Positions 8,451 to 17,177 are shown, counted from the stretch's first letter. The stretch is 64,000 nucleotides of DNA from Planctomonas psychrotolerans (GCF_008642235.1 NZ_SJEV01000001.1:1816400-1880399); one strand, 5' to 3'. The notes: generated by a model from the sequence alone, not told the origin. Program-made: numbers and translations.

Positions 8451-9500
8451 ATGGGCAGAACAGTCGTCGGCGTGGACATCGGCAGCGCGTCGATACGCGC
8501 CGTGGAAGTGGCGGACTCCCGAAAGGCGATGCCGGAGGTGGTGCGATGCCACGAGGTCGCCCTCCCCGAGGGTGCCGTGCGCAGCGGCGAGGTGATGGAG
8601 CCGCACACGGTCGCCACCGCGCTCAGCACACTCTGGTCGGCGGGTGGTTTCCGCAGCAAAGACGTCGTCCTCGGCATGGGCAACCATCGCGTGCTCGCCC
8701 GCGAGGTGTCGGTGCCCCGCATGTCGATGCGGCAGGTGCGGGAGGCGCTGCCCTTCCAGGTTCAGGATCTGCTCCCCGTGCCGGTGGCCGATACCCTGCT
8801 CGACTTCTACCCGGTGAGCGAGACGATGACCGACACCGGTCCGATGCTGAACGGCTTGCTCGTCGCCGCGGTGAAGGAGGCGGTGAACGGGAATGTGGCG
8901 GCGGTCACGCTGGCCGGGCTCAACACCGTCGACGTCGATCTCATCCCCTTCGCGCTCACTCGGGTTCTCGCCCGCGCTCACAGCGAGCACCGCTCGATGG
9001 CGTTCGTCGAGGTGGGCGCGGCCACGACCAGCGTCGTCGTTGTGGTGGCCGGCGTGCCGCAGTTCGTGCGGATCATCCCCACCGGCGGAGCCGACGTCAC
9101 GGCGGCTCTCGTCGCACGACTCGGTATGGAGCCGGATGAGGCCGAGTCGGCCAAGCGGAGCATCGGGTCCGAGTCCTCCGCAGTGCCGGCCGACCAGCAT
9201 GCCGCGGCCGATGTGATCGCCGAGTACTCGCGGGAACTGGTGCAGAGCATCCAGAACACTCTCAACTACGTCGCCAACACGCGGCAGAACGATCCGGTCA
9301 GCGCCGTCGTACTGGCGGGAGGCGGAGCCCAGCTGCCCGGCCTTGCCGCGCGACTCGCCACGGCCACCGGCGTGGACATTCTCCGGCCCGACGCCTTCAG
9401 CACGGTCACCCTCGGCAAGAACGTCGACCTCGCCCGGCTGGCCGAACGACGCGGCGCGATGACCGTTGCGCTCGGTCTCGCTCTGGGGAGCGCCGCATGA
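8451..9500 (+). CDS. pilM: Type IV pilus assembly protein PilM (actin-like ATPase)
   Basis: Cytoplasmic actin-fold protein, 349 aa. The N-terminal phosphate-1 motif VGVDIGSASIRAVEV and the C-terminal nucleotide-binding segment VVLAGGGAQLPGL are conserved; PilM binds the N-terminal tail of PilN. ATG 8451 is chosen over an in-frame ATG 8427 because AGGGGGAAC lies about 7 bp upstream. The last codons overlap the pilN start (ATGATGC). Confidence 0.92.
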   Translation: MGRTVVGVDIGSASIRAVEVADSRKAMPEVVRCHEVALPEGAVRSGEVMEPHTVATALSTLWSAGGFRSKDVVLGMGNHRVLAREVSVPRMSMRQVREALPFQVQDLLPVPVADTLLDFYPVSETMTDTGPMLNGLLVAAVKEAVNGNVAAVTLAGLNTVDVDLIPFALTRVLARAHSEHRSMAFVEVGAATTSVVVVVAGVPQFVRIIPTGGADVTAALVARLGMEPDEAESAKRSIGSESSAVPADQHAAADVIAEYSRELVQSIQNTLNYVANTRQNDPVSAVVLAGGGAQLPGLAARLATATGVDILRPDAFSTVTLGKNVDLARLAERRGAMTVALGLALGSAA

Positions 9501-10168
9501 TGCGCTCGAGAAGCACTGAGAAAGCCGCGGTCGTGGGCGGTGAGCCACGAATCAGCCTGCTCCCGCCGGAGGTCGCGCAGGCACGGAAAGGCAAGGCGCT
9601 CCGGCGTGCCCTCCTCGGAGTCGTGATGGTAGCGCTTCTCGCAGTGGGGGGAGGGGTCGCCTGGGCCACCGTCGACGCCACCTCGGCCGAACAGGCCCTG
9701 CTGCGGGAACAGGCACGAACCGAGGAACTGCTCGCCGAACAGGGGAAGTACGTGGAGGTCCGCGTCATCGCCGACCGCGTACGCACCACGGAAGCTGCTC
9801 GCATGGTGGGTGCATCGACGGAGATCGACTGGACCGAGTACCTCGGCGAACTCAACGCGACCCTTCCCGCCGGTTCCAGCATCACCGAGTTGACCGTCGA
9901 CTCCGCCACGCCACTCGAGGCGTACGCGCAGGCCACCGCGCCGCTTCAGCCCCAGCGGGTGGCGACGATCACCGCAACGGCGCAGGTGCCCGATCTGGCC
10001 GATGTGCCGAAGTGGCTCGACGCCCTGCGCGATCTTCCCGGATTCGCGGACGCGACCCCGAACACCGTCAGCACCACGGGCACCGGTGGCGGATACACCG
10101 TGGAGCTGACCCTCCACGTGGATTCCCGCGCCTACGCCAACCGATTCAGCACGGAGGACTCGGAATGA
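9497..10168 (+). CDS. pilN: Type IV pilus assembly protein PilN
   Basis: Bitopic membrane protein, 223 aa. The cytoplasmic tail contains RISLLPPEV, matching the I-N-L-L-P motif by which PilN docks on PilM. A single membrane helix follows (about 39-60), then a coiled segment (SAEQALLREQARTEELLAEQ) and a ferredoxin-like extracytoplasmic domain. It overlaps pilM and pilO by four bases each, consistent with assembly of a PilMNO alignment complex. Confidence 0.88.
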   Translation: MMRSRSTEKAAVVGGEPRISLLPPEVAQARKGKALRRALLGVVMVALLAVGGGVAWATVDATSAEQALLREQARTEELLAEQGKYVEVRVIADRVRTTEAARMVGASTEIDWTEYLGELNATLPAGSSITELTVDSATPLEAYAQATAPLQPQRVATITATAQVPDLADVPKWLDALRDLPGFADATPNTVSTTGTGGGYTVELTLHVDSRAYANRFSTEDSE

Positions 10169-10968
10169 GCATCACGAAGGTTTGGGGAATCGGCGCACTG
10201 ATACTGGTCGCGGTCGTCACCACCCTCGGGTGGCTGCTGGGCATCGCCCCGCAATTGGAGAACGCGCGGCTCGCGCGAGCATCACTCGTCGAGACGCAAA
10301 CGGTCAATGCCGTGCAGGAACGGGCGCTGGCCGAAATCAAGGAGCAGTACGAGGGCATCGACGGGCTTCGCCGCGAGCTCGCGGACCTGCAGGAGGCGGT
10401 GCCGGGCGAGGCTCATCTCGCGGAGCTGTTCTCACAGCTGAACTCGCTCGCGACCAGCAGAGGCGTGGCGTTCACCAGCTTCACGGCAGGGGAGGCGCAG
10501 GCCTACGCACCGCAGGCTGTCGCGGCCGGAGTCGTCCCGCCGGTCGATGGCGGTGCTGTCGAGGGTGGCGGGACTGTCGAAGGTGGAAGCGCCGAGGGCG
10601 CGGAGCCGGCCGCAGCGGCGGTCGCGCCGGAGATCGTGCTGACCGCGCCGGACGGAACGCCGGCGCCTCCGGTGCCGGTGGTCAGCCCGCTGGTCACCGC
10701 GTCGAACTTCGTCGCGATCACCGTCACGATGGAGGTGTCGGGTGGCGAATCCAACGTGCTCAGCTTCCTGGAGGGGGTCCAGTCGACCGACCGTCTCGTC
10801 CTCCTCAGCGACTTCTCCACCTCACGCGGGGGAACCAGCGAGTACACCGCGCGAATGACGGGAATCATCTACGTACTGGTCGATCCGTCTGCGGCGGACC
10901 GTCCCGCGGATGGGGCCGCGGACGCCCCGGCGACTGACCCGGAAGGGATCGAAGCGGCGGCGCCCTGA
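10165..10968 (+). CDS. pilO: Type IV pilus assembly protein PilO
   Basis: Bitopic membrane protein, 267 aa. One membrane helix near residues 5-27 (VWGIGALILVAVVTTLGWLLG), a coiled-coil region to about 90, and a C-terminal domain with the PilO-type AVPGEAHLAELFSQLNSLATSRGVAFTSF segment. Residues about 115-180 are an unusual Gly/Ala/Glu/Pro-rich insertion inside the globular part, with GGGTVEGGSAEG-like runs. ATG 10165 overlaps the pilN stop. It is the last gene of the tight pilMNO block. Confidence 0.88.
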   Translation: MSITKVWGIGALILVAVVTTLGWLLGIAPQLENARLARASLVETQTVNAVQERALAEIKEQYEGIDGLRRELADLQEAVPGEAHLAELFSQLNSLATSRGVAFTSFTAGEAQAYAPQAVAAGVVPPVDGGAVEGGGTVEGGSAEGAEPAAAAVAPEIVLTAPDGTPAPPVPVVSPLVTASNFVAITVTMEVSGGESNVLSFLEGVQSTDRLVLLSDFSTSRGGTSEYTARMTGIIYVLVDPSAADRPADGAADAPATDPEGIEAAAP

Positions 10969-11135
10969 CCCGCTCACAGCCGCGTCGAAACACCCCCTCT
11001 CGGGGGCGTATCCAGCATGCCCTCCGATCGTCTATCGTCTAATCGTCCGATCGCGCTCTGCGTCGGAAAATCCACGTGTCTCGGGACTCCCGGGACTTTC
11101 GCGCGCCCGCGCACGGTCACCATCGAGAAGGAGTA

Positions 11136-11549
11136 ATGGGCGTCGTCATCGAGGTAGCAGGCTGGGCCGGCTCCATCATCATCCTGGCCGGATACGGCCT
11201 GTTCTCCTCCGGTCGCATCGGCAACGGACGCATCTATCAGCTCTCCAACCTGAGCGGCGCGCTGCTCGTCTCGATCAACGTGGCCGCACACGGCGCTCTT
11301 CCGTCCACGATGGTCAACGTCGTGTGGGCGGCCATCGCGCTGGGTGCCCTGGTGCGGCTCGCCCGGTCCCCGAAAGCCACGGCAGCGGCAACGGTAACGG
11401 ATCCTGCTCCGGAGCAGGTCCTCGACCTTTCTCCTGCGCCGAATCCGGAACCGGTCACCGGCCTGGTGCCTCTGGTGACCACGCCGCTCAAGGAGTTCGC
11501 GTCGGCGCTCACCGCTCCCATCTCGATCGTGCCGGTTCCCGCGCGTTAG
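11136..11549 (+). CDS. Small membrane protein, CBU_0592-like
   Basis: Protein of 137 aa with about three membrane helices in residues 1-75 (GWAGSIIILAGYGLFSSGRI, IYQLSNLSGALLVSINVAA, PSTMVNVVWAAIALGALVRLA), an SMR-like arrangement resembling the CBU_0592-like family. The C-terminal ~60 residues are an Ala/Pro/Thr-rich tail. ATG 11136 is preceded by GAGAAGGAG. It lies 167 bp after pilO, so a link to the pilus genes is uncertain. Transport or scaffold function is unknown. Confidence 0.65.
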   Translation: MGVVIEVAGWAGSIIILAGYGLFSSGRIGNGRIYQLSNLSGALLVSINVAAHGALPSTMVNVVWAAIALGALVRLARSPKATAAATVTDPAPEQVLDLSPAPNPEPVTGLVPLVTTPLKEFASALTAPISIVPVPAR

Positions 11550-11583
11550 CCGCTCGGAACGGCGGTTCCGGCGTTAGGGTGAA

Positions 11584-11607
11584 ACCCCGCGTCGGCCGGC
11601 GCGGGGT
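11584..11607 (+). promoter_or_regulatory. 5'-leader hairpin and -10 element before the hypothetical gene
   Basis: A -10-like TAGGGT (11575-11580) is followed by an 8-bp hairpin (ACCCCGCG 11584-11591 with 11600-11607) and then AAGGA six bases before ATG 11628. The hairpin would lie in the 5' UTR or could end upstream transcription. Confidence 0.4.
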
Positions 11608-11627
11608 CACGCCGATCAAGGATGCGC

Positions 11628-12098
11628 ATGCTCGAGGACGTGATCCGCGTGTGGGCGGACTTCTCGCTTGCAAGCTCCACCGCGACGGCCGTGCAGCCCG
11701 AGCGTGACGGCTGCCGCTTCTGCTCGGAATCGCCGTTCGCCGCGCATCCCGCCATTCCGCAGGACGCGCCGCATGCCGCGGTGCACCCCCTCCTCGTCGA
11801 TCTCGGCGAGGCGAGGGAGGAGGCGCTCTGCGGAGCCCGCCTGCGGGTGCACGAGCAAACCTACGGCCCGCGCCATGCGAGCGGCCCGTTCGGCGTGCCG
11901 AGCTTCGTCGACTACGGCGAGCGGGAAGACGACATCATCGTCGCCGTGGATCTCGCGCTGTGGAACGACCTCAATCGTCACTCCGACGCGATCGGCGCCG
12001 CAGTTCGCCGCTTCGTCGACAACCGGCTGATGGAACTGGAGATCGAGGTGGGCATGTCGGTGAACCGGCCCGATCCGGGCCAGGACACCCTGTGGTGA
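11628..12098 (+). CDS. Hypothetical protein, 156 aa
   Basis: Not recognised. The frame has strongly GC-rich third positions, which favours it over a longer open frame on the opposite strand (11616-12392). A CRFC pair near residue 30 could bind metal. The C-terminal half (VPSFVDYGEREDDIIVAVDLALW, then AVRRFVDNRLMELEIEVGMSV) looks like a compact alpha/beta domain. No signal peptide or membrane segment is present. ATG 11628 is preferred to ATG 11622 because AAGGA sits six bases upstream. Confidence 0.65.
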   Translation: MLEDVIRVWADFSLASSTATAVQPERDGCRFCSESPFAAHPAIPQDAPHAAVHPLLVDLGEAREEALCGARLRVHEQTYGPRHASGPFGVPSFVDYGEREDDIIVAVDLALWNDLNRHSDAIGAAVRRFVDNRLMELEIEVGMSVNRPDPGQDTLW

Positions 12099-12189
12099 CG
12101 GCATTCTCGGTGCCGCGTCGGAATAATCGCCAGTCGGCGTCGGTTCGGGACAGTGGCGGCTCGCCATTCCCCTCGACGCAAGGAACCCT

Positions 12190-13041
12190 ATGACGCGCGC
12201 GTTCTCCTCCCGACTCCGTAGTGCCGGCATCGTCGCGGCTCTCGCTCTCACGCTCACCGGCTGCTCCGCGGGTGGCACCGGCAGCACCGGTAGCACCGGT
12301 GGCGACGCGAACGGTGGCGACGCGGACGCCTCGGGCACGACGCTCGAGAGCGTGCGCGACGCCGGAGTCATCACGGTCGGCACCGAGGGCACCTACGCGC
12401 CCTTCAGCTTCCACGAGGGCGGCAGCGGTCCCCTCGTCGGATACGACGTGGAGGTGGCCGAGGCGGTCGCGGAAAAGCTCGGCGTCGAGGCGGAGTTCGA
12501 GGAGACCCAGTTCGATGGCATCTTCGCCGGCCTGGAGGCGGGTCGCTTCGACATGATCGCCAACCAGATCTCGATCAATCCCGCGCGGCAGGAGGCCTAC
12601 GAGCTCTCCACCCCGTACACGATTTCGCCCGGCGTGCTCATCGTCGCCGCCGATAACACCGACATCGCCGGGTTCGCCGACCTGGAGGGCAAGACGTCCG
12701 CGCAGTCACTCACCAGCAACTGGTTCGCGCTCGCCGAGGAGAACGGTGCGGACGTGGAGGCGGTCGAGGGCTTCGCCCAGGCCGTCGAACTGCTCGTGCA
12801 GGGTCGCGTCGACGCCACCATCAACGACAAGCTCACGCTGCTCGAGTACCAGAACCAGCAGGGTGACGCGGGGCTGAAGGTCGCCGCCGAGACGGAAGAC
12901 CCGTCGCTCAGCGCCTTCGCGTTCCGCAAGGGCAGCACCGAACTGGTGGATGCCGTCAACGCCGCGCTCGAGGAGCTCACCGCCGACGGAACGCTCGCCT
13001 CGATCAGCGAGAAGTACTTCGGCGAGGACGTTTCGCAGTAA
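12190..13041 (+). CDS. Amino-acid ABC transporter substrate-binding lipoprotein (SBP family 3)
   Basis: Extracytoplasmic binding protein, 283 aa. The signal peptide ends in lipobox LTGC with the lipidated Cys at 25, followed by a Gly/Ser/Thr-rich linker. The mature part is a family-3 solute-binding protein: GTEGTYAPFSFHE, LVGYDVEVAEAVAEKLG, GLEAGRFDMIANQISINPAR. Sequence style and gene order resemble cystine transporters (TcyA-type), but specificity cannot be read from sequence alone. AAGGA lies 8-9 bases before the ATG. The permease and ATPase genes follow with 2-bp spacing and a 14-bp overlap. Confidence 0.9.
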   Translation: MTRAFSSRLRSAGIVAALALTLTGCSAGGTGSTGSTGGDANGGDADASGTTLESVRDAGVITVGTEGTYAPFSFHEGGSGPLVGYDVEVAEAVAEKLGVEAEFEETQFDGIFAGLEAGRFDMIANQISINPARQEAYELSTPYTISPGVLIVAADNTDIAGFADLEGKTSAQSLTSNWFALAEENGADVEAVEGFAQAVELLVQGRVDATINDKLTLLEYQNQQGDAGLKVAAETEDPSLSAFAFRKGSTELVDAVNAALEELTADGTLASISEKYFGEDVSQ

Positions 13042-13043
13042 CG

Positions 13044-13709
13044 ATGCGCACCGACTCGGAGTTGTTCTGGGATTCTCTCGGCCCCATCGTGCTGGGCGGG
13101 ATCACCGGGACAATTCCGCTGGCGGTCGTCTCTTTCGTCATCGGGCTCGCCATCGCCCTCGGCATCGCATTGATGCGCCTGTCGAAGGTGCGCGTGGTGT
13201 CGGCGATCGCCCGCTTCTATATCTCCGTGATCCGGGGCACGCCGCTGCTCGTGCAGCTGTTCGTGATCTTCTACGGTCTGCCCTCCATCGGAATCGTGGT
13301 CCCGGCGTGGCCGTGCGCGGTGATCGCGTTCTCGATGAACGTCGGTGGCTACGCCGCCGAGGTGATCCGCGCCGCCATCCTGTCGGTGCCGCGCGGCCAG
13401 TGGGAAGCCGGCTACATGGTCGGCATGTCGTCGTCCACCACGCTGCGGCGCATCATCCTTCCGCAGGCGGCGCGGGTGAGCGTGCCGCCGCTCTCGAACA
13501 CGTTCATCAGCCTGGTGAAGGATTCGTCGCTGGCATCGCTCATCACGGTGACCGAACTCTTCCGGGTGGCGCAGCAGGTGGCGGCGTTCAGCCAGGAGTT
13601 CATGCTTCTCTATCTCGAGGCCGCTCTGGTGTACTGGGTGATCTGCCTGGTGCTGTCCACCGCTCAGGGCCGCATCGAGACCCGATTGGACCGCTATGTC
13701 GCCCACTGA
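13044..13709 (+). CDS. Amino-acid ABC transporter permease (HisM/TcyB type)
   Basis: Inner-membrane permease of 221 aa with about five helices. The family motif IRGTPLLVQLFVIFYGLP and the EAA-type coupling loop (QWEAGYMVGMSSSTTLRRIILPQA) are clear. It starts 2 bp after the binding-protein stop and its 3' end overlaps the ATPase gene by 14 bp, so the three genes form one operon. Confidence 0.92.
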   Translation: MRTDSELFWDSLGPIVLGGITGTIPLAVVSFVIGLAIALGIALMRLSKVRVVSAIARFYISVIRGTPLLVQLFVIFYGLPSIGIVVPAWPCAVIAFSMNVGGYAAEVIRAAILSVPRGQWEAGYMVGMSSSTTLRRIILPQAARVSVPPLSNTFISLVKDSSLASLITVTELFRVAQQVAAFSQEFMLLYLEAALVYWVICLVLSTAQGRIETRLDRYVAH

Positions 13710-14472
13710 GCCGGTCGCCGAGGCGGTGCTGACCGTGCGCGGCCTGCACAAGAGCTTCGGAGACACCGAGGTGCTGAAGTCGATCGATCTGATCGTGCGA
13801 CGGGGCACGGTGGTCGCGCTCATCGGACCGAGCGGGTCGGGCAAGACGACGGTGCTGCGCTGCCTGAACGGCCTGGAAGTGCCCGACGGCGGCACGGTCG
13901 ACATCGCGGGCGAGCTGTCCCTCGACTTCTCCGCCCCGGTGGGCAAGCGCGCGCTGGCATCGCTGCGCGACCGATCCGCCATGGTGTTCCAGCACTACAA
14001 CCTCTTCCCGCACAAGACGGTGATCGAGAACGTGATCGAGGGCCCGGTGCAGGTGCAGAAGCGCCCGCGGGCGGAGGCCGAAGCGGATGCGGACGAACTG
14101 CTGCGCCGCGTGGGGCTGCTGGAGAGGCGGGACGCCTATCCGTTCGAACTGTCGGGCGGCCAGCAGCAGCGGGTCGGGATCGTGCGGGCGCTCGCCCTCC
14201 GACCCGAGCTGCTGCTTTTCGACGAGCCCACCTCGGCGCTCGACCCCGAACTCGTGGGCGACGTGCTGTCGGTGATGAAGGAGCTGGCCGACGAGAGCTG
14301 GACGATGGTCATCGTGACCCACGAACTCGAGTTCGCCCGGCAGGTAGCCGACGAGATCGTGTTCATGGCCGACGGCGTGGTAGTGGAGCACGGCACCCCC
14401 ACCGAGGTGCTCAAGAACCCGCGGCACGAGCGCACCCGCCAGTTCCTGCACCGCCTGCTCAACCCCTTCTGA
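13696..14472 (+). CDS. Amino-acid ABC transporter ATP-binding protein (GlnQ/TcyC type)
   Basis: ABC ATPase, 258 aa, energising the adjacent permease. Walker A GPSGSGKTT (44-52), Q-loop in MVFQHYNLFPH, signature LSGGQQQRV, Walker B LLLFDEPTSALDPE and H-loop VTHE are all intact. The start ATG lies within the end of the permease gene. The gene is followed by intergenic repeats, not by a T-rich terminator. Confidence 0.94.
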   Translation: MSPTEPVAEAVLTVRGLHKSFGDTEVLKSIDLIVRRGTVVALIGPSGSGKTTVLRCLNGLEVPDGGTVDIAGELSLDFSAPVGKRALASLRDRSAMVFQHYNLFPHKTVIENVIEGPVQVQKRPRAEAEADADELLRRVGLLERRDAYPFELSGGQQQRVGIVRALALRPELLLFDEPTSALDPELVGDVLSVMKELADESWTMVIVTHELEFARQVADEIVFMADGVVVEHGTPTEVLKNPRHERTRQFLHRLLNPF

Positions 14473-14477
14473 CCCGC

Positions 14478-14720
14478 GGTCCCTGAGCCTGTCTCATCGC
14501 CGGTCCCCGTCCCGGTCCCTGAGCCTGTCGAAGGGACGGCCTGCGTGCGTGCGTCCCTTCGACGAGCTCAGGGACCGTGGGGTCGCGTCGGGTCATACCG
14601 TCCCGGTCCCTGAGCCTGTCGAAGGGACGGCCTGCCTGCGTGCGTCCCTTCGACGAGCACAGGGACCGTGGGGTCGCGTCGGGTGGTTCCCATCCGGTCC
14701 CTGAGCCTGTCGAAGGGACG
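14478..14720. repeat. 91-bp tandem repeat built from inverted 24-bp intergenic repeats
   Basis: Copies of GGTCCCTGAG...TCGAAGGGAC start at 14514, 14605 and 14696, exactly 91 bp apart. Inverted copies start at 14553 and 14644. The first two units each pair a forward with an inverted copy and can fold into a large hairpin (14514-14576, 14605-14667); the third unit is cut after the forward copy. A broken copy lies at 14478-14493. This fills most of the 326-bp gap between the ABC operon and the next gene. Confidence 0.9.
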
Positions 14721-14787
14721 TTGCACCACCACGGGCCGCGGGCGGATGGCAGCGGCGGGGCATCCGGATGCCGACACGCCCCGTTGC

Positions 14788-14793
14788 TACAGT
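14788..14793 (+). promoter_or_regulatory. -10 element for leaderless transcript (TACAGT)
   Basis: TACAGT is separated from ATG 14800 by six bases, so transcription would begin at or next to the start codon. No -35 element and no Shine-Dalgarno sequence are visible. Confidence 0.5.
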
Positions 14794-14799
14794 GACCCC

Positions 14800-15936
14800 A
14801 TGAGCGACGACCGACTCCCGGGGCACCCCCGCGACTCCGATGACCGTGCGACCCCGGACGACGGATCGGCGCAGTTCACCTCGCGCGCGGTTCCCGTGAG
14901 TGCTGACGACGTGCGCCGCACCGATGCCGACGGGCCGACCGGGCCCGACGCGCAACGCGCCGCGGTGGAGCACGCTCCCGACGAGACGCTCGCCGTCAAC
15001 GCGGCGCCGAAAGTGCCCACCGCGGAGCCCCCGCTGCTCAACCCCGACTCGTCTTCCGCAGAGGCGGCATGGCCCGGGAACCGCTCGGCGGACGAGGCGG
15101 ACTCCTCGGACCACCCGGTCACCTCGCCCACGGAGACGATCGTCACCTCGCCGGCGGACGACGAACCCGCCGACAACCGGTATGCCGGTTGGTACGAGTC
15201 CGTCGACCCGTCCGGCGATGACGACGGAAACGCACCGACCACACCCATGCGAGCCGCACCCGTGTCGGCGGCATCCGCTGCCGCTGGCGCATCCGTCGCC
15301 GCCGGCGCGACGCCGACCGCGCCGACTGTCGCGGCGCCGACCGTCGTCGCACCCGCCGTACCGGTCGCCGCGCCGTCACCGCAGTCCGGCCCTCAGTACG
15401 TGCACAACTCGCCGCCGCCGCACAAGAAGAGCAACCGCGGCGTCGGCCTGCTCATCGCGCTCCTCTCCGCACTCGTCTTCGGACTGCTCTTCGCCGTGGG
15501 AGCCGCGCTCCTCGCGAGCATCACGAACCCCGCCCCGTTCGACGCGCTGCTCGCTCGGTACGTGGCGGAGCCGGTTTTCTGGATCCCCGTGCTCGTCTTC
15601 TTCGGAGCGTTCGCCCTGCTCGTCCTGATCCTCAACCGCGCCAACTGGTGGGCGTTCGTGCTCGGCGGGTTCCCCGTCGCCCTCATCGTGTATGCGGCGT
15701 ACATCGGCGCCCGGCTCATTCAGCAGGACTTCGTGCAGCTGACGCCCGCCGAGGCGGCGCTGGTCGTGCAGCGCGTCAGCACGTTCCCCGACGGGATCCT
15801 CGCCGCCGTGCTCGCCCGCGAGATCGTGATCTGGGCGGGGGCGGCCATCAGTGCACGCGGCCGCACCGTGAAGGCACGCAACGCGGAGGCGCGCGCCGAG
15901 TACGACCGACAGCTGGCGGGGATGTCCGGCGCCTGA
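14800..15936 (+). CDS. Membrane protein with long disordered N-terminus
   Basis: Function not recognised; 378 aa. The first ~205 residues are acidic and rich in Asp, Pro, Ala, Ser and Thr (predicted disordered), ending in PPPHKKSNRG. Four membrane helices follow (GVGLLIALLSALVFGLLFAVG; VFWIPVLVFFGAFALLVLIL; WWAFVLGGFPVALIVYAAYI; GILAAVLAREIVIWAGAAIS), then a short charged tail. ATG 14800 is supported by the -10 element six bases upstream. It is transcribed as a single gene, with a hairpin at 15973-16000 after it. The layout suggests a cell-envelope protein with a cytoplasmic flexible arm, but this is inference. Confidence 0.75.
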   Translation: MSDDRLPGHPRDSDDRATPDDGSAQFTSRAVPVSADDVRRTDADGPTGPDAQRAAVEHAPDETLAVNAAPKVPTAEPPLLNPDSSSAEAAWPGNRSADEADSSDHPVTSPTETIVTSPADDEPADNRYAGWYESVDPSGDDDGNAPTTPMRAAPVSAASAAAGASVAAGATPTAPTVAAPTVVAPAVPVAAPSPQSGPQYVHNSPPPHKKSNRGVGLLIALLSALVFGLLFAVGAALLASITNPAPFDALLARYVAEPVFWIPVLVFFGAFALLVLILNRANWWAFVLGGFPVALIVYAAYIGARLIQQDFVQLTPAEAALVVQRVSTFPDGILAAVLAREIVIWAGAAISARGRTVKARNAEARAEYDRQLAGMSGA

Positions 15937-16332
15937 GCGCGCCGACCGCCCGGCACGACGTCGTGGCGCGAGACGCATCGGTTCGACCGGGTCGATGCGT
16001 GGCGGGCGAGTCCCGGACGACGGGCTGAGCATCACCCGCGACCATTTGACCGCAGTATTTCCGGCGGCTATTCTTGTCTAGGTGTGCGCTTTGTCGTGCG
16101 CTCGACCCGTGCCTACACGATGGCGGCGAGCACTCGACTCCGTTCCACACTTCGGGTTTCGGCCATTCGGCCGGCCCCCACGGCATACCAGTTCCGATCG
16201 ACCAACCGGATGTTCTCATCCGGGTGGCGCATCGGGCCGGTCCAGATGAACTTGGCGGAAGTCCGCGCGTCGGACTCGTCGAATGCTAACCATCAACCCG
16301 CTGTCACCGTGCAGCACACAAGGAGTCACGTA
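15937..16332 (+). other. Intergenic region and long 5' leader of the str operon
   Basis: This 396-bp gap holds an 8-bp hairpin (15973-15980 with 15993-16000) probably ending the upstream transcript, the str promoter (16046-16074), and a leader of roughly 250 nt. The leader contains hairpins at 16206-16223 (CCGGATG, TTCT loop) and 16261-16275 (GTCCG, CGCGT loop), and AAGGAG shortly before the rpsL GTG. No convincing leader peptide was identified. Confidence 0.6.
16046..16074 (+). promoter_or_regulatory. str operon promoter
   Basis: TTGACC (16046-16051), a 17-bp spacer, and TATTCT (16069-16074) form a good primary-sigma promoter. GTCTAG follows two bases after the -10, at the expected transcription start; the same arrangement occurs at the S10 promoter. 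Confidence 0.75.
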
Positions 16333-16707
16333 GTGCCAACCATTCAGCAGTTGGTCCGCAAGGGCCGCAGCCCCAAGGTCGTCAAGACCAAGGCGCCCGC
16401 CCTCAAGGCCAACCCCCAGCAGCGCGGCGTGTGCACGCGTGTGTACACCACCACCCCGAAGAAGCCGAACTCGGCGCTTCGCAAGGTCGCTCGCGTGAAG
16501 CTGAGCAACGGCCAGGAAGTCACGGCCTACATCCCGGGCGAAGGCCACAACCTGCAGGAGCACTCGATGGTGCTCGTCCGCGGTGGTCGTGTGAAGGACC
16601 TCCCCGGTGTTCGCTACAAGATCGTCCGCGGCGCCCTCGACACCCAGGCTGTCAAGAACCGCAAGCAGGCTCGCAGCCGTTACGGCGCGAAGATGGAGAA
16701 GAAGTAA
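16333..16707 (+). CDS. rpsL: 30S ribosomal protein S12
   Basis: Decoding-centre protein, 124 aa, full length. [13 protein letters not shown] contains K43 and [12 protein letters not shown] contains K88, the positions whose substitution causes streptomycin resistance, so the sequence is wild type there. The start is GTG 16333 with AGGAG upstream; the longer frame upstream is the operon leader. Its TAA overlaps the rpsG ATG by one base. Confidence 0.97.
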   Translation: MPTIQQLVRKGRSPKVVKTKAPALKANPQQRGVCTRVYTTTPKKPNSALRKVARVKLSNGQEVTAYIPGEGHNLQEHSMVLVRGGRVKDLPGVRYKIVRGALDTQAVKNRKQARSRYGAKMEKK

Positions 16708-17177
16708 TGCCTCGTAAGGGTCCAGCCCCCAAGCGCCCCGTCGTCGCAGATCCCGTCTACGGCGCACCCATCGTCAGCCAGCTCGTCAACAAGATCCTTC
16801 TTGATGGCAAGAAGGGCCTCGCCGAGAAGATCGTCTACGACGCCCTCGCCGGCGTGTCAGCAAAGAACGGCGCGGATGCCGTCGTCACGCTGAAGAAGGC
16901 CCTCGACAACGTGCGCCCCGCGCTCGAGGTGCGTTCGCGCCGCGTCGGTGGTTCCACCTACCAGGTGCCGATCGAGGTCAAGCCGCACCGCGCGAACACG
17001 CTCGCGCTGCGCTGGCTCACCACCTACGCCAAGTCGCGCCGCGAGAAGACGATGACCGAGCGTCTCACCAACGAGATCCTCGACGCGTCGAACGGTCTCG
17101 GTGCCGCGGTCAAGCGCCGCGAAGACACCCACAAGATGGCCGAGTCGAACAAGGCGTTCGCGCACTACCGCTGGTAA
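16707..17177 (+). CDS. rpsG: 30S ribosomal protein S7
   Basis: Primary 16S rRNA 3'-domain binding protein, 156 aa, of usual length. The N-terminus [12 protein letters not shown], the central [23 protein letters not shown] and the C-terminal AFAHYRW are typical. It is translationally coupled to rpsL by a TAATG overlap. Confidence 0.97.
   Translation: MPRKGPAPKRPVVADPVYGAPIVSQLVNKILLDGKKGLAEKIVYDALAGVSAKNGADAVVTLKKALDNVRPALEVRSRRVGGSTYQVPIEVKPHRANTLALRWLTTYAKSRREKTMTERLTNEILDASNGLGAAVKRREDTHKMAESNKAFAHYRW

Noticed and set aside
11616-12392. 258-codon - strand frame opposite the hypothetical gene and the binding-protein start
   Set aside because: It runs over the lipoprotein signal region of a clear binding-protein gene, and the + strand frame has better codon character and a ribosome site.
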